Positions 1-7,854 of a stretch of 34,729 nt of DNA are shown piece after piece (position 1 is the first letter of the stretch; every line of letters begins with the position of its first letter). The DNA is taken from the NCBI GenBank assembly GCA_015296065.1, contig DVDU01000171.1, forward strand, positions 1 to 34,729, written 5' to 3'. A model generated the notes under the pieces. It searched no databases, was not told the origin of the DNA, and saw only the letters and a list, made by a program, of their open reading frames with translations. A program made the translations under genes and the position numbers. The DNA is from Oscillatoriaceae cyanobacterium M33_DOE_052 (GTDB lineage: Bacteria; Cyanobacteriota; Cyanobacteriia; Cyanobacteriales; Laspinemataceae).

Positions 1-243
1 GAAGTCGCCATTACCAGCGGCGGTATCGATAAACTGGCTAAATACCAACGCCTGCAAATCACCGAGGTTTGGTTTTGGGAAAATAACCAACTGGTGGTTT
101 ATCATTGGAGCGGTGAGGGATACGAGCAAGTTTCCCGCAGTACATTATTGCCCGATTTAGATTTAGAATTATTCCAGCGGTGTCTGATGATGCCTTCCCT
201 CACAGCGGCTAAGAAAGAATTTGTTAAAGCTCTGCGGGGATAA
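1..243 (+). CDS. Uma2 family endonuclease-like protein, C-terminal part
   Basis: Frame 1 is open from the first base to a TAA at 241-243 and gives 80 residues. The segment starting EVAITSGGIDKLAKYQ and followed by EVWFWENNQLVVYHW matches the end of the Uma2 (DUF820) fold, a PD-(D/E)XK nuclease-like family expanded in cyanobacteria. The visible part holds the late strands and helix; the catalytic PD...E part lies upstream, outside the window. It is convergent with a second Uma2 gene 62 bp away. The biological role of Uma2 proteins is not established, so nuclease activity is inferred from family only. Confidence 0.8.
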   Translation, partial: EVAITSGGIDKLAKYQRLQITEVWFWENNQLVVYHWSGEGYEQVSRSTLLPDLDLELFQRCLMMPSLTAAKKEFVKALRG

Positions 244-305
244 ATTTATGTCATTTGTCCCTGGTTATTTGTATGTCACGATTCAAAGGACAAATCACCA
301 AAAAA

Positions 306-857
306 TCAAGCAGAAATAATCGCAGCTACGGGAATCGTCACATCAGGAAATGCGAGGGGAGAAATGTTACCATCTGTTAAAGTTATCTTGGTTCCATACT
401 CGCGACCATTGGGATGACGATACACAATTAATTCCTCTGTGCGCAGATTCACTAGCCAATATTCGGGGATACCCGCCTCAGCATAAATATGATATTTTAC
501 TGTGGCATCTTTGTCTAAACTGGTATTAGAGTATTCCATCACCCAGTAGATATTTTCGGGGTAAGGATGGTGATTGAGATACTCCCGTCCCCGGGGTTGG
601 ACAATGGCGATATCTGGTTCTGGTTCAGAGCGGTTGGGAAGGGTAATGGGTTTGGCTTGACTCACCAGAGCCCGATCGCCCAGCAACCGGTTCAGATAAT
701 TGCCAGCTTCTGAACTGAAAAACGCATGGGCTGGGTCTTCTGGGGACATTTCGACTATTTCTCCTGCTAGCAACTCCACGGGTCGATCGTCCAGCAAACC
801 CGTATTAATCATGTGGTGGTAGTCTTCTAGGCTCCACTTGACTGTTGACAGTATCAT
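306..857 (-). CDS. Uma2 family (DUF820) endonuclease-like protein
   Basis: The protein has 183 residues, the usual length for the family. Visible family features are an N-terminal MILSTVKWSLEDYHHM opening, VELLAGEIVEMSP around residues 28-39, EPDIAIVQP with Asp82, and EYSNTSLDKDATVK, where Glu108 and Lys121 complete the PD-(D/E)XK-like site. The family is annotated as putative restriction-like endonuclease; substrate and role are unknown. It faces the truncated Uma2 gene at the window start. Such genes often occur in several copies per cyanobacterial genome. The short gap to that gene contains a TTTGTCC-type repeat. Confidence 0.9.
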   Translation of the reverse strand: MILSTVKWSLEDYHHMINTGLLDDRPVELLAGEIVEMSPEDPAHAFFSSEAGNYLNRLLGDRALVSQAKPITLPNRSEPEPDIAIVQPRGREYLNHHPYPENIYWVMEYSNTSLDKDATVKYHIYAEAGIPEYWLVNLRTEELIVYRHPNGREYGTKITLTDGNISPLAFPDVTIPVAAIISA

Positions 858-913
858 ATTCCACCTCCATCAACCTTAATCCTAGGATATCATTTCCAGA
901 TGATGTCACTTGT

Positions 914-972
914 ACGGGCGATTCGCGAATCGCCCCTACCGAAGGACAAAGGACATTGGACAAAGGACTAAT
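914..972. repeat. Palindromic dispersed repeat plus GGACAAA heptamer repeats
   Basis: Bases 916-935 form a perfect 20-bp palindrome centred on TTCGCGAA. With flanks GTA/TAC it is the same element as the one at 28074-28101, with one mismatch. It is followed directly by AAGGACAAAGGACATTGGAC heptamer repeats. It lies between the Uma2 gene (minus) and the secreted-protein gene (plus), whose promoter must lie in or after it. Confidence 0.8.
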
Positions 973-1073
973 GTAATATATATATTTTCAGATGGGAAAG
1001 GCGGCTGATGGCGAATCTAGTAGTACCATCCCAGCCGTCTTGCCTAAACAGCTTGTGTTACGGGAGACTTTTA

Positions 1074-1775
1074 ATGAAACGATTTGCGGCTTTAGGTTGG
1101 GCATTACCCATGATTCTCCACTTTACCGGTTTGCCGGTTCTCGCTGCTGGAACTCGGCAGCCCGCTAAAGCCGTTTTCTCACAGACGGAGCCAGTGGTGA
1201 CAAACCCGAACAACGTCAGACGTGGCGTTAGCATCGACCTAGTTGCCCCGAAACACAGACCAGATGCGTTGGTCCGGTTGTCCGATCGGGGCACGACTGT
1301 CTCCCCCCAGGAGGGTGGCTGGGGGCCCGATGCCACAGTCATATCCCAAACCAAGCAACTCAACCGCGACTATGCCTTGGCGGCTCCCCTTCCGGAACTA
1401 GGCAGAACCACTGTGGTGAGCGTCCTCGATCGGCTCGATCGCTCCCTGATGTTTGCCCCCTGTCCCGGCAACTCCAAACTATTTGAATTTGCCGAAAGCA
1501 CCAATTTACTGGTGCAAATTTGCATTGACGATACCAAAAATAACGGACCTGTGTACTGGATGGGCTATGGCAAAGATGGCCGAGGCAGCCTCACGGTCAA
1601 AAGTAATGAAAACTTCGAGTTTTGGAATGGCGGCACTTACTACTCCCTAGAAAGGCGCGGCAAGGGGGAAAATAGTTACATCATCATCGGCAATAGCGAT
1701 GGTAATCTCCGGGCAGAAGCCATCCTCTACTACTACTACCCCTGTTTGGGAGAGGAAGAATGCCTGGAATGGTAG
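1074..1775 (+). CDS. Secreted protein of unknown function
   Basis: The reading frame is open from an ATG at 1008. The ATG at 1074 is preferred because it has GGGAG seven bases upstream and opens a clear signal peptide (MKRFAALGWALPMILHFTG, then a small-residue site near VLAAG). This gives 233 residues. The mature part has a low-complexity Thr/Pro/Val stretch, then a compact C-terminal half rich in Gly, Asn and Tyr, with Cys in CPGNSK, VQICID and the terminal YYYPCLGEEECLEW that may form disulfides. I do not recognise a family. The protein is predicted to be exported to periplasm or outside. Residues RGVSID are encoded by GCGTTAGCATCG, a 12-mer also found in the repeat at 7705. Confidence 0.75.
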   Translation: MKRFAALGWALPMILHFTGLPVLAAGTRQPAKAVFSQTEPVVTNPNNVRRGVSIDLVAPKHRPDALVRLSDRGTTVSPQEGGWGPDATVISQTKQLNRDYALAAPLPELGRTTVVSVLDRLDRSLMFAPCPGNSKLFEFAESTNLLVQICIDDTKNNGPVYWMGYGKDGRGSLTVKSNENFEFWNGGTYYSLERRGKGENSYIIIGNSDGNLRAEAILYYYYPCLGEEECLEW

Positions 1776-1806
1776 GTATAATTGTCATTTGTCACTTGTC
1801 TAGTGA

Positions 1807-1853
1807 CAATTAATAATTGATAATTGATAATTATCAATTATCAATTATCAATT
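1807..1853. repeat. AATTGAT / ATCAATT heptamer array, foldback
   Basis: About three copies of TAATTGA followed by about three copies of the reverse complement make a long A/T hairpin, then CAAAGGACAAATGACC of the second heptamer family. The same array type recurs at 7439, 16128, 16316 and 20485. It could weakly terminate the upstream gene (stop at 1775) but lacks a GC-rich stem. Confidence 0.85.
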
Positions 1854-1975
1854 CAAAGGACAAATGACCTTGTTAAAGATTCGGTAAAGATGAGACAAAG
1901 GACATGACATCCCTGGCAGTTTATGAAATGATGAGGCTAGTGGTGTTATTTTTTCCAAGTCATCCTAGAGGTACT

Positions 1976-2173
1976 ATGGAACGAACCCTCCAACCCCGAC
2001 CCACAGTGGCAGAAATATTCTGTACCACCCTGGCAAATGGCCAAATTACCCGCCGAGACAGGGAAAGTTTGAGGCGGGCTTTTTTAGCTGACAGCATCAG
2101 GGATGATGAATACGCGGCGATCGACCGGATGCTCCACGCCGTCAAACGTGGCTGGTTGATGATGGTAGATTAA
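1976..2173 (+). CDS. Small conserved cyanobacterial protein
   Basis: The frame is open from ATG 1904, but the start at 1976 is preferred. It has AGAGG five bases upstream, and the residues before it look like untranslated sequence next to a repeat. The product has 65 residues, MERTLQPRPTVAEIF onwards, and is predicted helical. The pattern TVAEIF...LANGQITRRDRESLRRAFL...YAAIDRMLHAVKRGWL resembles a family of small cyanobacterial proteins of unknown function that I recall only by pattern (I..D...L..A.......E...I.R.....G). No cofactor or DNA-binding motif is visible. It is convergent with the sensor kinase at 2326. Confidence 0.65.
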   Translation: MERTLQPRPTVAEIFCTTLANGQITRRDRESLRRAFLADSIRDDEYAAIDRMLHAVKRGWLMMVD

Positions 2174-2286
2174 GCCGAGCTGCTGCCCATGCGGATAACT
2201 ACCGCTGTTTTTTAAGAAAAATTTAATTATAAAAATCCCCATTAAATGTTATAATCTTCCCCTGCATCATTCCAGAGCCGCATAGG

Positions 2287-2318
2287 AGCAGGGGGGAATT
2301 GTGAATTCTCCCCCTGCT
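2287..2318. terminator. Hairpin between convergent genes, candidate bidirectional terminator
   Basis: AGCAGGGGG...CCCCCTGCT is a nine-base perfect arm pair around an AATTGTGAATT loop that can pair further. It lies 8 bp after the kinase stop (minus strand) and about 110 bp after the small gene (plus). There is a TTTAATT run on the plus side but no long U tract, so it may be only a stabilising hairpin. Confidence 0.5.
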
Positions 2319-2325
2319 GGCAAAT

Positions 2326-5031
2326 TTAATTCTGGCGGAGGGGAATCGCGATCGCGAATTCCGTTCCCTTTCCCGGTTCAGAAACACACCCCAAGCTCCC
2401 CTTATGCTTTTCTACCACAATCTGATAGCTGATCGCCAACCCCAAACCCGTACCCTTTCCCACCGGTTTAGTAGTAAAAAATGGGTCAAACAGGCGGTGA
2501 ATCACCTCCTCCGGCATCCCCGGACCATTATCAGAGATGCGAATCACCACCGCTCCCCCCCGTCCACCTTCCATGTCCCCAGTGGGGGCATTTCGCACCT
2601 CGGTGCAAATGCGAATCTGTGGTTGAGGAGCCATTGCCTCGGAATCTTTGCAAGCTGCCTCTTCTAGTGCATCAATGGCATTAGCCAAAATATTCATAAA
2701 CACTTGATTGAGCTGCCCCATATTGCACTCCACCTTGGGCAAGTTGCCATACTCCCGAATTAACTCAATGCCAAATTTCCGAGGTTTACCAGAACCAGAC
2801 TTCCCCCCATCCCGCAGGCGGTGTTGCAAAATCAACACAGTATCATCGATGCCTTGATGAATATCCGCCTCTTTCATCCCCCCCTCATCCACACGGGAGA
2901 AGTTACGTAAGCTAAGGACAATATCTTGAATGCGCTCAGAACCCAACTTCATCGAGTTAAGCAGTTTCGGCAAATCCGTCATCAGGAAATCCATTTCCAT
3001 TTCCTCTGCCACCGCCGCAATCTCTGTACCAGGATCGGGATATTTTTCCTGATATAGATGCAGAATTTTTAGCAAGTCTTGAACGTAAAGTTTAGCATGA
3101 GATATATTCCCGTGAATAAAGTTAACTGGATTGTTAATTTCATGGGCTACCCCCGCCACCAGCAGCCCCAAAGAAGACATTTTCTCAGTCTGAATTAACT
3201 GGGTTTGGGTCTGTTTTAATTCTTCTAGGGTGGCTTCTAGCTGCTGCGCTTGCTCTTGCAGTGCTTGGGCTGATTCGCGCAGCACCGACTCAGCACGCTT
3301 CCGCTCGGTGATGTCGCGGGAATTGACCACAATCCCAGATACGGCGGGGTCGGCCAAAAGGTTGCTACAGGTGACTTCTAGCCAACACCAAGAGCCATCT
3401 CGCTGACGACACCTTAGCTCGATGTTGACCAAGTGACTGGGGTTGCTGACCAGGTTCTCGAATCCTTTGGTGAGAAGAAAACTATCTTTTGGGTGGACGA
3501 TTTCTAGGGCATTTTTGCCGATTAAATCTTCGGGCTTAAAACCAGTAATTTTTTCTAGGGAGGGGCTGGCGTAGCGGACGATACCATCTGGTTCTAAAAT
3601 GGTAATCAGGTCGGAGCTGTTTTGAATCAAGGAGCGGAATTTGGCCTCGCTTTTGGCCAGGGCTTCGGCGGCTTTAATCCGAGCGGTCACATCTTCCATT
3701 GTCCCGAGCAGACCCACAACTAGACCGCTACCATCATGGAGGGGAATTTTATTCACATCCATCCAGGCTTGCTTGCCATTAGCTTGCAGCCTCGATTGCA
3801 GGATGTGATACTCTGCCCGATCGGCCTGCATCGCCCTGCGGTCTAGCTCGCGGAAACCTTCTGCCTCCTCCTGCTTCCAAGGCAAATCGTAATCGGTTTT
3901 GCCGATGATATCTTCAGGGTTGCTGACGCCAGCAATGCGAGCAAAATTGCGATTGCAACCCTGATAAACCGAGTTGGTATCTTTCCAGAAAATGTATTGC
4001 GGGATGTTATCCAAGATAAGTTGCAGCATTTCTTGGGAGTGGCGCAGGTGTTCTTCCACCCGCTGACGATCGTTAATTTCTCGGTGCAGTTGGGCTACCA
4101 CCTCCTCGAGTTGTCCCAAAGTCGCACTCAAAGCCGCTGTACGTGCCACCACCCGGGCTTCTAGCTCTTCATTCGCCTGTTTCAGCTCCTCTTCGGCGGC
4201 TTTCCGTTCCTCAATATCTTGAAAACAGCCGATCGTACCCACCGCCAAACCCGCTTCATCTCGCAGTACAGTCAAAGACAGATGCGCCCAAAATTTTGCC
4301 CCTCCCTTGCGGCGCAGCTGCACTTCCATTTCCATACTCCCCAGCTTTTGCAACGGTTCGATGATTTGCTGGCGGATAAACTTGCTGGTGTGAGAAAAAC
4401 CCTCGGGATAAATCAAGCCGAGGTGTTGTCCCAAGATTTCAAATGTAGAATGGCCGAATAACCGCACGGCTCCTTGATTCCAACTGGTAACGATGCCCTG
4501 CAAGTCAGTAGTAATCACAGCATCGTGGATTTGGTCAATGATTTGGGCTTGCTCCCATAACATCTTTGCCGTGTGGATGGGGTCTTTGCCGTTGGTGTTG
4601 TTATCTGTAGAGCAGCTAGGACGCCAGTTATAGTTACCTGTGTGGCTCGTTCCTAGGACATCGGGGGTGAGGCGACCGGTGAAGTAAACTAATTGTCGGC
4701 GACTGGTGGCGGTCCATGACAACCTGATGTATGTCCCATCCGCCCGTCGGTAGCGATTTTGGAAGCTCACCGTCCCGGAAGTCATCGCCGCCAGTTGTTG
4801 CCATTTCGCCAGGGTGAATTCCCGATCGTCCGGGTGGACTAACTGGAAAAATTGCCTGCTCTCGGCGATCGTAAAACCCAGGGTGCTTTCCCAGATGGGG
4901 TTAAGCTGCTGGATTTTGCCATCCCAACTAGCGATGCCCAGTATATCTTGTGAGATGTGAAACCAAGCGTCTGATGCTTCTGGGTATTGGAAGTGAGGTT
5001 TAATTTTATTTTTTAGTGAGGGATGTAACAT
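2326..5031 (-). CDS. Multi-PAS sensor histidine kinase
   Basis: The protein has 901 residues with no membrane segment, so it is a cytoplasmic sensor. Order: PAS (about 20-125, [21 protein letters not shown]), PAS/PAC (about 165-285), a charged coiled coil with [17 protein letters not shown] (about 330-455, opening [20 protein letters not shown]), PAS (about 460-585), a second coiled coil, then a HisKA H-box [20 protein letters not shown] with phospho-acceptor His630. The ATPase part has the N box [12 protein letters not shown]1 [10 protein letters not shown] box FFTTK and G2 [11 protein letters not shown]. All kinase motifs are intact. No receiver gene is adjacent, so it is an orphan kinase here. 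It is divergent from chlD across 370 bp. The signal is unknown; none of the PAS domains shows a clear heme or flavin signature. Confidence 0.95.
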   Translation of the reverse strand: MLHPSLKNKIKPHFQYPEASDAWFHISQDILGIASWDGKIQQLNPIWESTLGFTIAESRQFFQLVHPDDREFTLAKWQQLAAMTSGTVSFQNRYRRADGTYIRLSWTATSRRQLVYFTGRLTPDVLGTSHTGNYNWRPSCSTDNNTNGKDPIHTAKMLWEQAQIIDQIHDAVITTDLQGIVTSWNQGAVRLFGHSTFEILGQHLGLIYPEGFSHTSKFIRQQIIEPLQKLGSMEMEVQLRRKGGAKFWAHLSLTVLRDEAGLAVGTIGCFQDIEERKAAEEELKQANEELEARVVARTAALSATLGQLEEVVAQLHREINDRQRVEEHLRHSQEMLQLILDNIPQYIFWKDTNSVYQGCNRNFARIAGVSNPEDIIGKTDYDLPWKQEEAEGFRELDRRAMQADRAEYHILQSRLQANGKQAWMDVNKIPLHDGSGLVVGLLGTMEDVTARIKAAEALAKSEAKFRSLIQNSSDLITILEPDGIVRYASPSLEKITGFKPEDLIGKNALEIVHPKDSFLLTKGFENLVSNPSHLVNIELRCRQRDGSWCWLEVTCSNLLADPAVSGIVVNSRDITERKRAESVLRESAQALQEQAQQLEATLEELKQTQTQLIQTEKMSSLGLLVAGVAHEINNPVNFIHGNISHAKLYVQDLLKILHLYQEKYPDPGTEIAAVAEEMEMDFLMTDLPKLLNSMKLGSERIQDIVLSLRNFSRVDEGGMKEADIHQGIDDTVLILQHRLRDGGKSGSGKPRKFGIELIREYGNLPKVECNMGQLNQVFMNILANAIDALEEAACKDSEAMAPQPQIRICTEVRNAPTGDMEGGRGGAVVIRISDNGPGMPEEVIHRLFDPFFTTKPVGKGTGLGLAISYQIVVEKHKGSLGCVSEPGKGTEFAIAIPLRQN

Positions 5032-5401
5032 TGGTTATCTTTTGTGCTTCTGTGACCAAATCCGGTTTCTGGGATGCCACCCTGACCTGCACCATTGCAG
5101 CATTCATGTCAATTGATGCTGATTTTTATTAATTTTTACTGGAGAATGTTGCTTTTTGTATCTGATTTTAGCTTAATTTAATAATATTGTAATATTATCG
5201 AAAGAAAATTAATTGTTATAGGGGTACTCAGCACTGAGGGGTATGAGGTGTCAGATGGGGTTGGGGTAATTTATGAATTGCCCTCTGAGGGCAGTAGTGC
5301 CCCTGGAGGTGCCCTAGCCTTGTGGGTGCTTCTTTGTGGTATTCTGAGAAGGGAAAATTCTTCACCATAAATCCCGCTCCCAGATTGAGATAAATTTGAC
5401 T
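5032..5401. promoter_or_regulatory. Divergent intergenic region of kinase and chlD
   Basis: There are 370 bp without a gene. The kinase-proximal half is A/T-rich with the inverted repeat AATATTGTAATATT (about 5185). The chlD-proximal half has a short hairpin TGCCCTCTGAGGGCA (about 5279-5293). Both promoters must be here, but no convincing -35/-10 pair stands out. No repeat family dominates it, unlike most other gaps in the window. Confidence 0.4.
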
Positions 5402-7414
5402 ATGCCCTTGCTCGATGCCATTACCACTTTTCCTCTGACTGCCGTAGTCGGCCAGGAAGCGATTAAATTAGCCCTCCTCCTCGCTGCGGTGGACCCAGGA
5501 ATGGGGGGATTGGCGATCGCCGGTCGTCGCGGCACCGCTAAATCCGTCATGGCCCGCGCCATTCACTCCCTCCTCCCCCCCATCGAAGTCATCAAGGGCT
5601 CAATCAGCAATAGCGATAAAAATGCCCCGGCAACTTGGGACGATTTCCTCCAAACCACCTACGGCCATACTAACCCAGAGTCGATCCCCACAGAAATCAT
5701 CCCCACCCCCTTCGTGCAAATACCCCTAGGCATTACCGAAGACCGACTATTGGGTTCTGTGGATGTGGAGCAGTCAGTAAAACAAGGCAAAACCGTATTT
5801 CAGCCCGGATTATTGGCAATGGCTCATCGCGGCGTCCTCTATGTAGATGAAATCAACCTTTTGGATGACCAAATTGCTAACCATCTGCTCACAGTCCTCG
5901 CGGAAGGGCGCAACCAAATCGAGCGGGAAGGGATTAGTTTTTCCCACGCCTGTCAACCCCTCTTCATTGCCACCTACAACCCAGAAGAAGGCCCACTGCG
6001 CCCACATTTGCTCGATCGCATCGCCATCAACCTCTCCGCTGACGGTGTATTAGGTATCGATGAGCGCGTTCAAGCCGTGGAGCAAGTCCTCGCCTACAGT
6101 GCTAGCCCCCAAAACTTCCTCACCCAATACGCCGAAGATACCGACAGCCTCAAAACCCAAATCATCTTAGCCCGCGAGTGGCTCAAAGATGTGCAAATCT
6201 CATCCGGGCAAATCGCCTATTTAGTCGAAGAAGCCGTCCGGGGGGGCGTCCAAGGACATCGCGCCGAACTGTTCGCCGTGCGCATCGCCAAAGCCGCCGC
6301 CGCTCTCGGTGGGCGCAATGTGGTTAACGCCGAAGACCTGCGCCACGGGGTGGAATTAGCCATTGTCCCCCGCGCCACCATTATTCAAACTCCCCCAGAA
6401 GAACCACCGCCACCACCGCCACCGCCACCACCGCCACCAGAGGATAACTCGGAAGAGCAGCAAGAGGAGCCCGAAGAACCGGAACAACCGGAACCGCAAG
6501 AAGAAGAACAACAAACTATCCCGGAAGAGTTTATTTTTGACCCCGAAGGTGTCATCCTCGACCCGGAAATCCTCTACTTTGCCCAGCGATCGCAACGTCA
6601 AGGCAAGTCGGGCAGCCGGACGATGATTTTTTCCCAAGAGCGGGGACGTTATGTCAAGCCAGTATTGCCTAAAGGACGGGTGCGCCGCGTGGCGGTAGAT
6701 GCTACCCTACGGGCAGCGGCTCCCTACCAAAAGGCGCGGCGGCTGCGAGAACCCGATCGGAAAGTCATCGTAGAACCGGGGGACGTGCGCGCCAAACGGT
6801 TGGCGCGGAAAGCTGGCGCTTTGGTCGTGTTCTTGGTGGATGCTTCCGGCTCGATGGCTCTCAACCGGATGCAGTCGGCTAAAGGTGCGGTGTTGCGATT
6901 GCTCACGGAAGCTTATCAAAATCGTGACCAAGTGGCTTTGATTCCTTTCCGGGGAGAACAGGCGGATGTACTTTTACCCCCCACCCGATCGATTACTACA
7001 GCGCGGCGGCGTCTGGACCGGTTGCCCTGCGGTGGCGGTTCGCCTCTGGCGCATGGGTTGACTACGGCAGTGCGGGTGGGAATGAATGCCCAGCAGTCTG
7101 GTGATATTGGCCAGGTGGTAATTGTCGCCATTACCGATGGGCGAGGCAATATCCCTTTATCTCGCTCTTTGGGCGAGCCGCTCATCGAAGGGGAAAAGCC
7201 GGATATTAAGGCAGAATTGCTGGATATTGCAGGCAAAATTCGCGCTTTGGGGATGAAATTGTTGGTGATTGATACGGAGAATAAGTTTATTTCTACCGGC
7301 TTTGCGAAGGAATTGGCGCGAACGGCGGGGGGAACTTATTATCATTTACCCAAGGCTACGGATCAGGCTCTGGCGGCAATGGCATCAGGGGCGATCGCTG
7401 ACATCAAACGTTAA
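5402..7414 (+). CDS. chlD: Magnesium chelatase subunit D
   Basis: ChlD works with ChlI and ChlH to insert Mg2+ into protoporphyrin IX, the committed step to chlorophyll. From the ATG at 5402 the product has 670 residues, normal for cyanobacterial ChlD; a TTG at 5396 is also in frame. The N-terminal AAA+ part opens [12 protein letters not shown] and has a P-loop-like GRRGTAKS at 41-48 and Walker-B-like [13 protein letters not shown] linker with a long proline run (about 6404-6440) and an acidic Glu/Gln stretch follows. The C-terminal von Willebrand A/integrin I domain has the MIDAS motif DASGS starting at Asp480. The gene stands alone; chlI and chlH are not in the window. hemJ, one step upstream in the pathway, lies 3 kb away. 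Confidence 0.97.
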   Translation: MPLLDAITTFPLTAVVGQEAIKLALLLAAVDPGMGGLAIAGRRGTAKSVMARAIHSLLPPIEVIKGSISNSDKNAPATWDDFLQTTYGHTNPESIPTEIIPTPFVQIPLGITEDRLLGSVDVEQSVKQGKTVFQPGLLAMAHRGVLYVDEINLLDDQIANHLLTVLAEGRNQIEREGISFSHACQPLFIATYNPEEGPLRPHLLDRIAINLSADGVLGIDERVQAVEQVLAYSASPQNFLTQYAEDTDSLKTQIILAREWLKDVQISSGQIAYLVEEAVRGGVQGHRAELFAVRIAKAAAALGGRNVVNAEDLRHGVELAIVPRATIIQTPPEEPPPPPPPPPPPPEDNSEEQQEEPEEPEQPEPQEEEQQTIPEEFIFDPEGVILDPEILYFAQRSQRQGKSGSRTMIFSQERGRYVKPVLPKGRVRRVAVDATLRAAAPYQKARRLREPDRKVIVEPGDVRAKRLARKAGALVVFLVDASGSMALNRMQSAKGAVLRLLTEAYQNRDQVALIPFRGEQADVLLPPTRSITTARRRLDRLPCGGGSPLAHGLTTAVRVGMNAQQSGDIGQVVIVAITDGRGNIPLSRSLGEPLIEGEKPDIKAELLDIAGKIRALGMKLLVIDTENKFISTGFAKELARTAGGTYYHLPKATDQALAAMASGAIADIKR

Positions 7415-7854
7415 TTTGTCCACAGGTCATTTGTCCTGATAATTGACAATTGATAATTGACAATTGATAATTATCAATTATCAATTATCAATTATCTCCC
7501 TCCTTGCCTTCCCCGAAATCAATATCTCATTAAGCCAGCTCTTTCTCCCGGTGATTTCGTCATAATAAGTTGGTAGTCATCAATTTTCAGCGCCTTGATG
7601 CCGAACCTGAGCGGAGGTTTATCAGTCAGGATTCATCCCAGAGGCCAAATGTGTTAGGGGCATCTGCGATCGCAACTATGGCATCGCGTCAACTACACCA
7701 TCAGGTTTCGCGTTAGCATCGCCGCCCTAGGCGTCGCTCTCGCATCGACAACAAAGGAGACCAAGGACACCAAAGCATCTGTGTCCTCTATGCCTGAAGT
7801 GGTTTTTCCCCTTGTTACCACGGACACACTCGCTCGTAGAAAGAGGCAGCGACC
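7415..7854. repeat. Repeat-rich gap between chlD and the WD40 gene
   Basis: The 440 bp hold no convincing gene. Bases 7439-7495 are an AATTGAT/ATCAATT foldback array. Around 7700-7745 lies CGCGTTAGCATCG...AGGCGTCGCTCTCGC, a dispersed cyanobacterial repeat whose core (ACGCCT, GCGATGCTAACGCG on the other strand) reappears inside the next gene. Bases 7750-7830 (AAGGAGACCAAGGACACCAA ... GTGTCCTCT) are a degenerate foldback of the same general kind. The WD40 promoter is not identifiable. Confidence 0.7.

Noticed and set aside
2326-5031. The orphan kinase as regulator of chlD because of divergent genes
   Set aside because: Adjacency alone across 370 bp gives no evidence of a regulatory link, and no response regulator is nearby.
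6363-6637. ORFs rich in His/Arg or Trp/Phe opposite the chlD linker
   Set aside because: They are frame shadows of the chlD proline and glutamate-rich linker.
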